From Channallabes apus (Eukaryota; Chordata; Actinopteri; Siluriformes; Clariidae): DNA of 64,000 nt. Each line of letters opens with the position of its first letter. Positions within the stretch are counted from its first letter, which is position 1. Below the pieces are notes generated by a model. It was given only the letters and a program-made list of their open reading frames with translations. It was not told the origin of the DNA and did not search any database. Both the position numbers and the translations under genes were made by a program. Below are positions 1 through 11,088 of the stretch, one piece after another. The stretch is taken from assembly GCA_030522415.1 (NCBI GenBank), contig CM060124.1, forward strand, positions 27,872,954-27,936,953. The letters run 5' to 3'.

Positions 1-475
1 TCATGCTTTTATCACTTCTAGGTTGGACTATTGTAATGCCTTACTGTCTGGTTGTTCAGCTAGGTGCATAAACAAGCTTCAGCTAGTCCAGAATGCAGCA
101 GCGAGAGTCCTCACTAGAACCAGAAGATATGAGCACATCACCCCTATCCTATCTTCACTACATTGGCTCCCTGTGAAATTTTGCATTGATTTTAAAATAC
201 TACTCTTGACATATAAAGCATTAAATGGTCTCGCGCCGCAGTATCTGAGCGAACTGCTAGTGTCTTACGATCCGCCACGCCTACTTCGGTCAAAGGATGC
301 AGGCTGCTTGTCAGTACCGCGTATTATGAAAACTACAGCTGGGGGCAGAGCTTTTTCTTACAAAGCCCCAAAATTATGGAATAGTCTTCCAAATAGTGTT
401 CGGGACTCAGACACAGTCTCAGTGTTTAAGTCTAGGCTAAAAACCTATTTATTTAGCCAAGATTTTTATAAATAG
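1..475 (+). pseudogene. L2-like LINE reverse transcriptase, C-terminal end (partial at window edge)
   Basis: The frame is open from base 2 and runs off the left edge to a TAG stop at 473-475, so the real start lies outside the window. The first residues read [17 protein letters not shown], and SLHWLPV and [13 protein letters not shown] follow. This is the conserved C-terminal region that follows the RT palm in L2/CR1-group non-LTR retrotransposons of fish. The catalytic YADD box is upstream and not visible. No internal stop interrupts the visible 157 or so codons. A diverged, inverted relative lies at 30500-30897. The product would copy the element's RNA at the target site. Clade assignment is from motif recognition; the 3' end is certain. 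Confidence 0.85.
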
Positions 476-1217
476 ATTTGCCATAGGTAAAGGAGCAGAT
501 CTGGGGGACTCATGGACGTAGAGTATTATGGTGAACTGGTATGTTTAGATGCTGTCTTCCTCACTCTCATTTGATCACTCAGGTTTGTTGACGGTGAGGT
601 GATTGTTTGCTTTACATCTCAGGGAGCCCTCATGTTTGTGTTTCCTTCTGGCTCTACCTTTTAGTTATGCTGTCTTAGTTAGTCCTGCCGGAGTCTGTGC
701 TTGCACTCTACAGTAAATATACATTCACATTATACATTAGGTGACTGTGACCATACCTAACTGCCATCTCTCCTCCTCTTCTCTTTCTCCCCCTATTTCT
801 TTTTCCTCTCTCCCCCTGTCTCCCCCTTTCACTCTTTCTTTCTCTCTCTCTCTCTCTCTGTCGAGCTACTCATGTCATTCCTGAGCTGCCAGTGATCCAG
901 ACTCCCTCTGCCCTCCGGACCTTTCTGATCCATCCTGGTGCCCCGTTTCTGGTTGGAGGTCTCGTCGCATGGATGCCCCGTGTGTCTCTTTGGGATGCGT
1001 CTGGTGTCTGGGGATTCTATCTACTTAGAAGATGGTTCTTGTCTCTGCTAGCCAGCTAACTAGGCCTCTTAGTTAGCTAGTTTAGTGTTTTCTGGTAATC
1101 TATGTTGTAAATTTATGTTGCATGTAGCACTGGAGGAATGTTGTTTCGTTTCATTGTGTACTAACTGTATATGGTTGAAGTGACAATAAAGCCTACTTGA
1201 AGCCTACTTGAACTTGA
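476..1217 (+). mobile_element. L2-like LINE 3' untranslated region and tail
   Basis: This stretch follows the LINE stop codon without a break in repeat character. It contains a pyrimidine-rich tract with (TC)n at about 840-859, and ends in a polyadenylation-like AATAAA followed by a direct repeat of AGCCTACTTGA and then ACTTGAA. Short direct repeats at the 3' terminus are usual for this group of LINEs, which do not need a poly-A tail. The exact 3' boundary is estimated. Confidence 0.6.
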
Positions 1218-1864
1218 AATCAAATTGTCAGCTAGTGAACTTGATCTAAACAACATTTAACCAATGTTTTTTGGTTTTTATTTAGGTCAATGTATCTAAC
1301 GACACCAAATTATAAACAAAGACACAATACACACATTACCATTTTAATTAAACATTTATTTGCCAAATTTGACAAGACATGACGTCTAAACTCAATCTGG
1401 TTTACTTTGCAAATGACATGTAACAATATCATAAACAATGAGCTGGATTGATCTCATTAGTAAACAGTCTCACAAATAATACTTCTGCCACAAGTATTAT
1501 ACAGTTAATATGTGGAAAGTAGACTTTTGTATTAGAATAGAATTACAGTCACATTTTACATCTGAAAGATTGCACACCTTCACACTTCAGTTTCCTGCAA
1601 ACTGTGGGATCCATACAAATGTGTGTGCAGACATTCTCAGGTCTTAAAGAAGCACTGACAGTCTAAATGAACACAGGGCACTTAATATCCTTGATTAATA
1701 GTACCATGCTTCACTCCATAATGATCTAAATTCCTTTTGATGATGCGATAAATGTGCAGAGCTTACACCACCATCCCATAAGCTGGCACCTAAAAAAGGA
1801 ATTATAGTATACAAGTACAAGTGTGACTGTTATTATATACATCATCACACTGATCTACGAGTGG
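1218..1864. other. AT-rich spacer, nothing recognised
   Basis: No ORF of note, RNA gene or repeat family is recognised between the LINE tail and the mariner-like fragment. Composition is AT-rich. Confidence 0.5.
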
Positions 1865-1990
1865 TGTTCAAGTCAAAGCGGGACTTGTGATGAACATTCT
1901 CTGAAATGAAGACGAAAAACTGATTTGATTTTACAGAGCCCATTGCTGGTAAAATTCAGGTGAACATTCCAGTGGAATGCTTTTACAAAA
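1865..1990 (+). repeat. mariner-like terminal fragment
   Basis: The stretch TGTTCAAGTCAAAGCGGGAC followed by TTGTGATGAAC closely matches 61967-62000 and is similar to 22805-22840. At both of those places mariner-type transposase codons follow. Here only the leading part and a short diverged continuation remain. It is inferred to be the 5' part of the same mariner family. Confidence 0.5.
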
Positions 1991-2277
1991 AAATGGACTG
2001 CTTTGCTCACCAAATACGTTTTGCTCTTGCAGAACAATGCACAACCTCATATATAAAGAAATAAAGGGAGCTTTTACTTTAATGTGTGTTCTGTTATTCT
2101 GCATTACTATCAACTATATATATATTTTTACTTTAGTTAATGGAAAATATAGTATATTCTAGTGGAAAACTTGTATATTCTAGATTAATTATAGGAAAAG
2201 TTAAATATTGGTTACACATTTAATACTTCTGTAACATTTAAAAAGTTGACATTTACCTCCAGTTTTATCTCCATTTG
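1991..2277. other. AT-rich spacer, nothing recognised
   Basis: Two overlapping antiparallel frames of about 60 codons occur here, but neither resembles a known protein. No repeat family was recognised. Confidence 0.4.
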
Positions 2278-2460
2278 TGAGGGTTCACCACTAGAGGGCA
2301 CTGTGTTTCTTTTGTAGTTTTTGTTGGTAGACTCAGTTTCCCAGAAGGCACCTCGGTCAGGTGATGTGGGTGCTCACCTGAACGAGGTAGCTCATTAATC
2401 TCGTTATAAATAGCTGGTTGTTCTGGGAAACCGGGTCGAGCATTAATGTCAGTTCTGTTA
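2278..2460 (+). repeat. Dispersed repeat with CTAGAGGG and TTTCCCAGAA blocks (copy 1)
   Basis: The blocks CTAGAGGGC, TTTGTAGTTT, TTTCCCAGAA.GCACC and GGTCAGGTGAT recur in the same order on the opposite strand at 36205-36310, so this is a dispersed repeat of at least about 90 bp. A TATAAATAG sequence at about 2405 and the promoter-like layout suggest an LTR or other retroelement end, but no class can be assigned. Confidence 0.5.
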
Positions 2461-2943
2461 AGTGGGCCTTTGTTTTATCTGGTTCTGTTTGTTTAATTAT
2501 AGTTGGCCTTTTGGTTTCTGGAGCTTTGAGTTAAATTCAAATTTTATTTGTCACATACACAGTCATACACAGTACGATATGCAGTGAAATGCTTACATGA
2601 CCGCCAGTACTTGTACGTAAAATAAATATAAATATCAATAAAAAGAAATACTACAGAAGTAAGTTTGACTAGTAAAATAAACTGTACAAATAAGGGCATG
2701 ATAAAATATTGCAAAAATATAGGGGGGGAAAGTATATGTATAAAATATAAAAACTAAAGTGTCAGTGGTTGTGCAAATATGCATGAAAGGTGACTAATAA
2801 AAGTGTCATGTGCAATTGTCCAGATGTATAATATTTAGTGCAAATGTGTATGAATGTGTCCATGATTGTCCAGTCAATGTCAATGTTGTGAGCTTAAAGG
2901 ATGTTATTAGTCCTGTGTGGTGTTGTGATGATTGAGAGACCTT

Positions 2944-3999
2944 GGGGGTGTTCTTCGTACGTCGCTAACTCAGTTAGCTGGATTTGATTGTTGTGGATTT
3001 GTCCTGATCTTTGATTGTTTCGTTCTTCGATGCTCATCTCGCATTTGCTGTCATAGCAACATGTCCGTAAGCTTGATCCTGCTCGGTAGCAGGTTTATTT
3101 CATGTAAACAGGATTAAGGCTGCGCTCCTGCTGGGTTATGATTGGTTGAAATGGTGAGGTCACATCTGATTGGTTAAAGAGCGCTGACGTGGACTGACTC
3201 ACGTGGGGAAAGAAAAGTATCTTGCATATATATACGGCTTGCCATAATATATATATATACATAATTTATATCAAATATTATATTAGAACACAAATTCATA
3301 GGTTTGTTATTATTATAATAAACTCTAGGCACGAGACAGCCCTCAAGACCATTAATTCAAATTCTTGTATAATGTTTATTTTGTAACACATTTATTTTTC
3401 AGGGGTTCGTTATGAATATGCAAATAATATTTTTTTTTTATAATTAAAAATTGGACAAAACTAATTTTATTATAAAGTAAACAATATAAAAGTATATATG
3501 TTTTTGAAAAAAAAATCATATTTCTATTTTTCCATATACAACATATTTATTTTCATATTTCTTATTTAATTTTATTGTCTCATGTAATTTGTAAAACATA
3601 TGTGCATATTATGTTCTAATATAATATTTGATAGCAATTATGTGTGTGTGTGGGGAGGGGGGGATCCATGGCAGGGAAGCAATTCAGCGCATAACACGTG
3701 GGGGGGGGGGCATTTCATCGCATAACAGGTGTTACAAAAAAAATTGAGCTTGTTCTTTTGTCATTTCGTCAACCAATCAAAGGACTTGTGATCAGTGTTT
3801 CTACTGTCGATGCATATCGCCTTTTAAACCAACGCACGAACGCGCAATAATCCTAGACAACTCAATCTGGCCATACTAATCATCAACAACAGGTGTGCTC
3901 GAAGGACCAACTTAGCCGGAGCGTAATTAGCACGATGATCTCATCTTAGATGTGTCAATTTATCCCGGGTGTTTCAAGCGACGTACGAAGAACACCCCC
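2944..3999. mobile_element. Non-autonomous DNA transposon with 22-bp perfect inverted ends
   Basis: Bases 2944-2965 and 3978-3999 are perfect inverted repeats beginning GGGGGTGTTCTTCGTACGTC. The flanks carry CTT on both sides (2941-2943 and 4000-4002). The C run makes a 4-bp CCTT reading possible. Removing the 1056-bp insert plus one CTT restores a continuous LINE sequence around GCGATAAGG. There is no transposase-like frame inside. A 3-bp duplication and G-rich ends fit the PIF/Harbinger superfamily, but that assignment is inference. Confidence 0.8.
3259..3643. repeat. Internal 32-bp inverted repeat pair inside the transposon
   Basis: Bases 3259-3290 and 3612-3643 are inverted copies with only about two mismatches; the core is ATCAAATATTATATTAGAAC. 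They enclose about 320 bp of very AT-rich DNA. This could be a second small element nested in the 2944-3999 transposon or a structural arm of it. Confidence 0.55.
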
Positions 4000-4880
4000 C
4001 TTATCGCCTGTGGGAAGAAGCTCCTCCTCAATCTCTCTGTGTTGGCCTTCAGGGAGCGGAATCGCTTCCCAGACCACAACAGAGAAAACAGTCCATTACT
4101 GGGGTGTCTGGGGTTACTGAGGTCCTTCACGATCTTCCTGGCCTTGGTCCAGCACCGCTTGCTGTAGATCGAGTGCAGGTCAGGGAGCACAGTGCGGATG
4201 ATGCGCTCAGCTGATCGCACCACCCTCTGTAGAGCTCATCTGTCCTGCATGATGCTGTTCCCGAACCAGGTCGTGATGTTTCCCATCAGGATGCTCTCTA
4301 TGGTGCAGGAGTAGAAATTCCTGAGCACCTTGGAGGTAGATGAAGGTACAGACGCTGCCGGGCCTTTTTCACCACGGTGTTGATGTGACAGGACCATGAC
4401 CGGTCCTGCGTGATGTGAACACCAAGGTATCGGAAGCTGTCCACTCTCTCCACTGGGCTCCTGTTGATGACGGTGGTCTGGTAGTTCCTCTCCTGTTTGT
4501 ACTAAAGTCCACTATCAGCTCCTTTGTCTTGCTGACGTTCAGGAGGAGATTGTTCCATTGGCCCCAGTTCTCCAGATTTCCAATCTCCTCTAGGTAGGCC
4601 GACTCATCATTGTTGGTGATCAGTCCGACCACGACAGTGTCATCAGCAAACTTTATGATGGTGGTGGAGTTGGTAGTGGCCACGCAGTTGTGGGTGTATA
4701 AAGAGTACAGCAGGGGGCTCAGAACACAACCCTGAGGGGCTCCAGTGCTGAGAGTGAGTGAGGCTGAGGTCCTCCCATCCTTACTGCCTGTGGTCTACCA
4801 GTCAGAAAATTGGAGATCCACTGACACATATATGAGCTGAGTCCCAGGTGCTCCAGCTTAGTGGAATGACCGTAGTTTAA
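4000..4880 (-). pseudogene. LINE reverse transcriptase, partial palm to C-terminus
   Basis: The 104-codon frame at 4369-4683 carries the catalytic FADD box (residues 12-15), followed by NWGQWNNLLLNVSKTKELIVDF, the usual LINE continuation. Upstream bases 4690-4870 encode the preceding palm block (ISNFLTGRPQ and a proline-glutamine-glycine turn) in another frame. The frame at 3960-4223 encodes the C-terminal block (SAERIIRTVLPDLHSIYSKR) and runs artificially into the inserted transposon. Several frameshifts and the lost fingers domain make it non-functional. Confidence 0.8.
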
Positions 4881-4889
4881 CAATGGTCC

Positions 4890-5576
4890 AGTGTCCTTTC
4901 GCCCCTGGTGGGGCAGGTGATATGCTGATGAAAATTCGGCGCTGCGCGTTTGAGGTTGGCACTACTGAAGTCCCCCACCACAATGAGCGCCACGTCCCGG
5001 TGTTGCGTTTGTTGTTGTGAAAGTGCCTCACTCAGCTCGCATAAGGCAGTGTCCATGTCCGCTTATGGTGGAATATAAACAGCACTGATTATGACCGATG
5101 TGAACTCCCGTGGTAGATAAAAAAGACGACACATGATGGACAGTAGTTCCAGATTTGGTGTGCAGGAGCGTGTAAGGGGAACAACGCTCGCGCGGTTGCA
5201 CCAGCTGTTGTTCACCATCAAACACACGCCACCTCCCCTTGACTTCCCCGAGTCCCACGTCCTGTCCATGCAGTGAAGAAGAACATGAGAAGAACTCGGC
5301 TGGCTGGATGGTGTGGTCCGGTACCGCTGGGTTCAGCCATGTAGCAGAGGAGATTGCAGTCCTGAATGTCTCTCTGGAACTTTATCCTGGCCCTGAGGTC
5401 ATCGAGTTTGTTCTCCAGTGACTGGACGTTGGCGAGCAGGATGCTAGGCAGAGGTGTGCGGCGTGCACGAGCTCTCAGCCTGTTCCTGACGCCGGCTCGT
5501 TTCCCTCGGGGCCGCCGCTTCTCGTCGAGTCCTTTGTTCTCCCTCAGGATCTCACTCGACCAGCTCGGATCCGGAG
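4890..5576 (-). pseudogene. LINE endonuclease domain (broken)
   Basis: The minus-strand translation gives, in changing frames, a run beginning PSILLANVQSLENKLDDLR (about 5440), then GKSRGGGVCLMVNNSWC and FYLPREFTSVIISAVYIPP, then a segment reading VALIVVGDFSSANL. These are successive blocks of an apurinic-endonuclease-like domain of LINEs, which nicks the target DNA. At least two frameshifts are needed between 5260 and 5030, so no intact protein is made. The domain ends abruptly near 4890 where the internal deletion begins. Confidence 0.75.
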
Positions 5577-5965
5577 TTAAAAACGTCGAATTGTGAGTAC
5601 ATTGTATACCAATAGAAACAAGAGTGTCTCTATCATACCTAATGTACTCAATGGTGATGATTTTGCAGATTTTAGAACACTGAAAATTAACTTAAAAAAC
5701 AAAAACAAAGAAAAGGTGGTCGGAGCAGTCGTGACGGCAGCAGACCTCACCGGCGCCATCTTGGATCTAAACGTTTATATTTGTCTTAATATAATTTAGT
5801 ATGTCTCTTTGTCTCTTAGCCTCTAGGAGAATTACCCTTTTGTGTTTACCCTCATATGTAAGTAACCTCTGTTGCATGTTTAGTTCTTAGTCTGTATAAA
5901 TACCTACTTAGATCCTAGTCTGTTTAGTCTCCTCGGCTGTTTAGGCACTAACCTTTAGAGTTCTT

Positions 5966-6316
5966 CTTCATTTCATTCATTCATCTTCTATACCGCTTTA
6001 TCCTGTATTTAAGGTCGCGGGGACCTGGAGCCTATCCGAGGAGACTCAGGGCACGAGGCAGGGTACACCCTGGACAGCGTGTCAATCCATCGCAGAGCAC
6101 ACGCACACACACACACACACAAACTATGGTCAATTTGGGAACGCCAATTTGCCTAATCTGCATGTCTTTGGACTGTGGGAGGAAACCGGAGTACCCGGAG
6201 GAAACCCACCAAGCACGAGGAGAACATGCAAACTCCATGCACACAGAGACGGGAATCGAAGCCGGATCCTGGAGGTGCAAGGCGACAGTGCTAACTACTA
6301 CACCACCTACACCACC
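5966..6316 (-). mobile_element. tRNA-derived SINE, complete, with 15-bp target duplication
   Basis: The 15-bp sequence ACCTTTAGAGTTCTT flanks the element at 5951-5965 and 6317-6331. Read on the minus strand it begins with a tRNA-like head (A-box-like GTAGTTAGCACTGTCGCC and B-box GGCTTCGATTCCC). The conserved body around TTTGGACTGTGGGAGGAAAC follows, then a (GAAT)n-type tail at the left end. A CA microsatellite expands the middle (6098-6120). It belongs to the same family as 61181-61527. Confidence 0.85.
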
Positions 6317-6339
6317 ACCTTTAGAGTTCTTATTTGCGG

Positions 6340-6640
6340 TAATTATTTGAACACGCTAGTTTTATATCCTCGCCACAGTGGTGGTTGGCTGCACAAAATC
6401 ATCGCATTCGGCAGGAGAAAATCAAATATTGCGGCACAACCACGACCGGTTACGCCGAGAAACCCGAAGGAAACCCGGACATGCACGCGCTGCTGCTCGG
6501 TGTTAAATCTCTCCTTTTACACCAGATTTTAAGTGTCTGTATTAATTACATTGCTGCTCGGTGTTAAATCTCTCCTTTTACACCAGATTTTAAGTGTCTG
6601 TATTAAAATAAATTTTTTATGTAATTTATAGTTGAGTATT
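6340..6640. repeat. 61-bp tandem duplication with poly-A signals
   Basis: The stretch starting TGCTGCTCGGTGTTAAATCT at 6491 is repeated at 6552, a direct duplication with 61-bp period, and ends in AAATAAA-like sequence. The surrounding DNA (5780-5950 has TATAAATACC, 6400-6480 is GC-rich) could be a retroelement LTR interrupted by the SINE, but no matching element or boundary is visible. Confidence 0.4.
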
Positions 6641-6989
6641 TATTTCCAGTTTGCTCATTATTTATCAAAACAGTTAAAGTGCATGTAAAACATTGATGCA
6701 AATGACATTGAATAGAATCAGATGTTACTCCACTCTGTGTAAGGGCTTATATACAGTATGTGATTTTAGCATAATTAATGTTCTGCTAACTGAAGCATGC
6801 TGCCTTGGAGATATTAGTGACATCTCTGTTCTAGTTCGAATAAAATATTCCATAATATTCATGAATACATTAATCCCATATGTTTACCAGTTAAAACAGA
6901 GGTTCTGAAACTTTTTACAGCAAAGGACTCCTTCAACTGTAAAACAAACACATCTACATACAGTTACTTATAGTGCATTTCCAAAAATG

Positions 6990-7270
6990 TATTTTTGTTA
7001 TTCAAAAAGTGAAACTTTGTTTTCATTTAAATGATTACTGCTTACAACTCCATGAAAATCAAAAATCTAGTATGTCAAAATATTAGAATATTTCACTGCG
7101 ATCATGGGGAAGACTGCTGACCAAACAAGTTGTCCAGAAGATGATCATCTACACCTTCCAGAGGGAGTGTAAGCCCCCTGGTCAAACTTTACCACCAACT
7201 ATTTTGCTGACCATTTAGTTGCTTGATTGGCCAGCCATCTCACCTGACCTGACGTTTCATAGGAAAGATG
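6990..7270 (+). mobile_element. Tc1-like DNA transposon relic (internally deleted)
   Basis: The block AATATTAGAATATTTCACTG, then CATGGGGAAGACTGCTGAC and TTGTCCAGAAGATGATCAT, is the beginning of a widespread fish Tc1-like element. It jumps directly to GCTTGATTGGCCAGCCATCT, which belongs to the region encoding the end of the transposase catalytic domain. Only the two outer parts remain. Confidence 0.55.
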
Positions 7271-7419
7271 AGCTGAAATCTGGGATAAATTTACAAGCTG
7301 AATGCTTCAAGTGTTATCTGCAAACATAACCAGGGTGTCATGTTTAACAGCTTAATGCAATGGCTTACATAAAAGCACCAACTATTTAAAAACATGTAGG
7401 TTTATGAATAGTAGCAACT

Positions 7420-7635
7420 TACAGTGGTGTGAAAAACTATTTGCCCCCTTCCTGATTTCTTATTCTTTTGCATGTTTGTCACACTTAAATGTTTCTGCTC
7501 ATCAAAAACCGTTACCTATTAGTCAAAGATAACATAATTGAACACAAAATGCAGTTTTTAAATGAAGGTTTACGTTATTAAGGGAGAAAAAAAACTCCAA
7601 ATCTACATGGCCCTGTGTGAAAAAGTGATTTTCAG
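7420..7635 (+). repeat. Fish DNA-transposon end fragment (family unassigned)
   Basis: The sequence from CAGTGGTGTGAAAAACTATT through CACACTTAAATGTTTCTG to GGCCCTGTGTGAAAAAGTGA is one I recognise as a very common fish DNA-transposon terminus. No transposase code is present, and the superfamily cannot be set from this piece. It abuts the truncated Pao element. Confidence 0.5.
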
Positions 7636-7699
7636 CAGTCAGAGTCCCTACACATCACGTAAACTGCCAAGACGGTCAGGTGTGGTACATACCGCATCA

Positions 7700-8374
7700 T
7701 GGCGTCTATCATCCTCAAAAGAATAAACTAAGGGTGGTCTTCGACTGTGCTGCCAGTTATCAAGGAGTGTCACTAAACAGTGAGCTCCTACAAGGACCAG
7801 ATTTAACAAACTCACTCATTGGTAGGAAGCAATTGCCATGATGGCAGACGTGGAAGCCATGTACTATCAAGTGAGAGTCCCCGAGAAGGACACAGATCTG
7901 CTGCGCTTCCTATGGTGGCTGAACGGAGATGTGAACCAAGACTTAGTTGAATACAAAATGGTAGTTCATCTGTTCGGTGCAAAATCGTCGCCTAATGATG
8001 CTAAATTCGCCCTCAGAAAGGCAGCAGAAGAAAACCGCAGCAATGCCTCCGCTGTGGCAGTTATTACAGTGCCTAAAAACTTTTATGTAGACGACTGCCT
8101 GAAATCCATTTCGAGTCATGACCAAGCAGTCGCCCTATACAATGATCTCACTAGTCTCTGTGCAAGCGGTGGGTTTAACCTCACTAAATGGGCAGGCAAC
8201 AGCCGTGCCCTACTGACTGTCATTCCCGAGAGCGAAAGGATCAAAGACATGAGAGACTTAGACTTGAGTAAAGATGCACTGCCCATAGAGAGAGCTCTGG
8301 GGGTGCTGTGCTGCATTAACTCAGACATGTTCAAGTTTAAGATTAGTTTAAAGGAACGACCTGTGACAAGATGA
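7700..8374 (+). pseudogene. Pao pol: reverse transcriptase
   Basis: Upstream codons at 7733-7810 read [12 protein letters not shown] and [13 protein letters not shown] before a lesion shifts the frame at about 7835. The frame 7838-8374 (178 codons) then reads MADVEAMYYQVRVPEKD, LFGAKSSPNDAKFALRKAAE and the catalytic NFYVDDCLKS, the Pao-type YVDD box. These are the palm blocks of BEL/Pao RT. The N-terminal fingers are absent. The frame closes at 8374 where a further lesion separates it from the RNase H part. The enzyme would convert element RNA to DNA but is broken here. Confidence 0.85.
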
Positions 8375-8380
8375 GGAATC

Positions 8381-8797
8381 TTGTCAATCACCAGTTCGAT
8401 TTATGACCCCTTACTGTTTCCCGCGCCTGTCATACTGCCAGCCAAAACTCTAATGCAACAGTTATGTAAAGAAAAACTAGCCTGGGATGATGACACTCCC
8501 GAGCAGTTTCCAACGGCATGGAAAACCTGGCTGCAAGAGCTGCACAGACTGTCCGAGTTCAGCATAGCAAGGTGCATAAAACCAGCCGACTTCGGAGTTA
8601 CAGCTACAGCACAACTCCACCACTTCTCGGATGCAAGTGAAATGGGATACGGAGCTGTCTCATACCTCACGTTAGTAAACGCTGATGGACTTACACACTG
8701 TGCATTCATGATGGGGAACTCCCGTGTAGCACCCCTGAAACAAACCACCATTCCACGAATGGAACTGACTGCGGCAGTGGTCGCTGTAAAAAAATGA
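8381..8797 (+). pseudogene. Pao pol: RNase H-like segment
   Basis: The frame begins SITSSIYDPLLFPAPVILPAK and continues with LHHFSDASEMGYGAVSYL, whose DAS motif carries the first RNase H aspartate, and ends IPRMELTAAVVAVKK. This order is typical of BEL/Pao pol between the RT and the integrase. A frameshift at the A-run near 8790 ends the frame; the next starts at 8802. Confidence 0.8.
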
Positions 8798-8801
8798 CAA
8801 A

Positions 8802-10310
8802 ATGTTGAAAGAACAGCTAGAATTGAAATTGCTGGACTCTATGTTCTGGACTGGCAGTACAACTGTTTTCAGATACATTGATAACGAAACACTTCGCTTT
8901 AAAACCTTCGTGGCCAACAGAATCGCCATTATAAGAGAGTCAACCAAGTCACAGCAATGGAGGTACGTTAATACCTCAAAAAACCCAGCTGACTCTGCCT
9001 CCAGGGGGGTATCCTGTGAAAAGTTCATGAAAAATGTTAACTGGATCCATGGTCCCTCCTTTCTCAAAGAAGCAGAGTGCAAATGGCATGAAAATATTCA
9101 TGACACATCAATAAAAGAATATTTTGATGAAAATGATGATGAAGTTAAACTCTCAGTTTTAGTGAATACTGTGAGCGTTACAAAATGTGCAGATGCAGTG
9201 AGTAAACTGATTAATCGTCACTCTGATTTGCACAAGTTAAAAAGATCCGTTGCCTGGATCCTTCGCATCAGAGACATGCTCAAACAAAAAATAGAAAGGG
9301 TCAAAACACAAGTAGATAACCCAAAGACACAAAATCACAAGTCACTAACAGCTCAAAAATTAACAAGAGCAGAAAATGAAATCATTAAATTTACTCAAAG
9401 ACAAAATTTTAAGGAAGAAATTCTCACGTTGCAAAAGGGTAAAGCAGCAGCAGAATTCAAACAGGAAATTTCCACACAGCAAAAACGCAAGGCATCTGTA
9501 AAAAGAAACAGTTGCTTGTCCAAACTGGACCCAGTGCTACAGGATGGATTGCTAAGAGTCGGAGGACGTCTCGGCAGGTCTGCAATGCCAGAGCACGTTA
9601 AACACCCAGTCATTGTACCTAAAGACTCACATATCACAATGTTAATATTAAGAGACGTTCATGACAAGATAGCCCATAGTAGCAGAAATTATATGCTTTC
9701 AGAATTGCGGCAGAAATACTGGATTCCGACTGCTAACTCACTCGTAAGACAGTTTCTCTCCAGGTGTGTAATATGCAGGAAGTCTAGAGCTAAAGCATGT
9801 GAGCAAAAAATGTCAGAATTGCCACTCGACAGAATAATACCAGACCACCCACCCTTCACCAATGTGGGAGTAGACTACTTCAGACCCTTCGAGGTCAAAA
9901 GTGGCAGAAGTAACGTTAAAAGATATGGCGTACTTTTCACTTGTCTGACAACAAGAGCCGTGCACATTGAAATTGCTCATTCGCTTGACACAGACTCTTG
10001 TGTGAATGCCATGCAACGCTTTATAAGCAGGAGTGGTCAGGTGTCAGTGATGCGAAGTGACAATGGAACAAACTTCATAGGCGCTGAGACTGAACTGCGC
10101 GAGGCTATTCAGCAATGGAATCAGTCACAAATTGAAAGCTTCCTTGCTCAAAGGAACATACAGTGGACATTTAACCCACCTTCTGGATCTCACTTTGGCG
10201 GAATATGGGAAAGGCAGATTAGGTCAGTTAGAAAGATTTTGAGATCAGTACTGAAAGAACAAACATTAACTGACGAGAGCCTGCATACATTCATGTGTGA
10301 AAAGCGATAA
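8802..10310 (+). pseudogene. Pao pol: RNase H end and integrase
   Basis: The 502-codon frame holds the RNase H end (RYVNTSKNPADSASRG, residues 55-69). It also holds the integrase zinc finger H287/H292/C322/C325, and the integrase core with D358 (GVDYF), D420 (RSDNGTNF) and E470 (GGIWERQIR). The DDE triad is complete, so this domain is well preserved compared with the rest. It integrates element DNA in intact relatives. The frame stops at 10308-10310 just before the C-terminal extension, which continues in the overlapping frame at 10310. Confidence 0.88.
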
Positions 10311-10737
10311 TGAATAACCGACCCCTCACTACTGTCTCGGAGGATCCCACAGATTTGGAACCTCTGACACCAAACCACCTGCTGCTGATGAAAAAACAGC
10401 CAAACCTGCCCCCTGGACTTTTCAAAAAGGAAGACATCTATGCACGTCGCAGGTGGAAGCAGGTTCAGTACCTATCAGACCTATTCTGGAAGCGATGGGT
10501 GCGTGAATACTTGCCCTTGCTCCAGGAATGGCAAAAATTGTGTCAAGAGAGAAAAAACCTTTCGATTGGAGATATAGTTTTAATAATTGATGAGTCTTCT
10601 CCAAGAAATTCATGGGTCATGGGATGAATCACGAAAGTGTTCCCCGACAAAGGGGGACTGGTGAGACATGTGTTAGTTAAAACTAAGACCAACACTCTGG
10701 AAAGACCCATCGACAAGCTGTGCCTCATATATTAAAT
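10310..10737 (+). pseudogene. Pao pol: C-terminal domain
   Basis: The frame 10310-10627 begins [26 protein letters not shown] and includes [24 protein letters not shown], the conserved C-terminal domain found after the Pao integrase core. A stop at 10625-10627 interrupts it. The following bases still encode the expected end (GLVRHVLVKTKTNTLERPID) down to TAA near 10737. It is one protein with the preceding frame in intact elements. Confidence 0.8.
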
Positions 10738-11088
10738 AGACTGTTAAATGTGTGGTAATATGTTATGAAATTTGATATGTAAATATAAACACCTGAGATA
10801 AATATTACACACTTAAAATATTTACAACGTTTTAGAAGGTTAAGAATGTTTGATTTAATGGCTTTATCAAAAAAAAAAAAAACACAAAATTGTGATTGTC
10901 AGTCTCCATGCCTGTCAATTAGGGGCTGGAATGTAAGAGCCATATCATATTTGTTCTGAATTTGTTGTGTTTATTTTATCTTATTTTACTTGTTGTTATT
11001 TCATTTATTCTACCTTGTTCTATTCATTAGTAAAGCATTAAGCATTAAGTTTGTTTCATAAGCCATAAGCTTTATATTTCTTAGTCAT

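Larger units (their letters stand above)
2534..5765 (-). mobile_element. L2/Rex1-group LINE, internally deleted and interrupted
   Basis: On the minus strand the element starts near 5765 with a leader containing AAGATGGCGCCGG. It continues through an endonuclease segment (about 5576-4890) and a partial reverse transcriptase (about 4880-4000), and ends at about 2534 with a TTTGAATTT tail. The fingers of the RT are missing: the code jumps near 4880 from the end of the endonuclease to the middle of the palm. A DNA transposon at 2944-3999 splits the last codons from the 3' UTR. It is a dead, nearly full-span copy. The group is set by the endonuclease and RT signatures; the exact clade name is uncertain. 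Confidence 0.8.
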
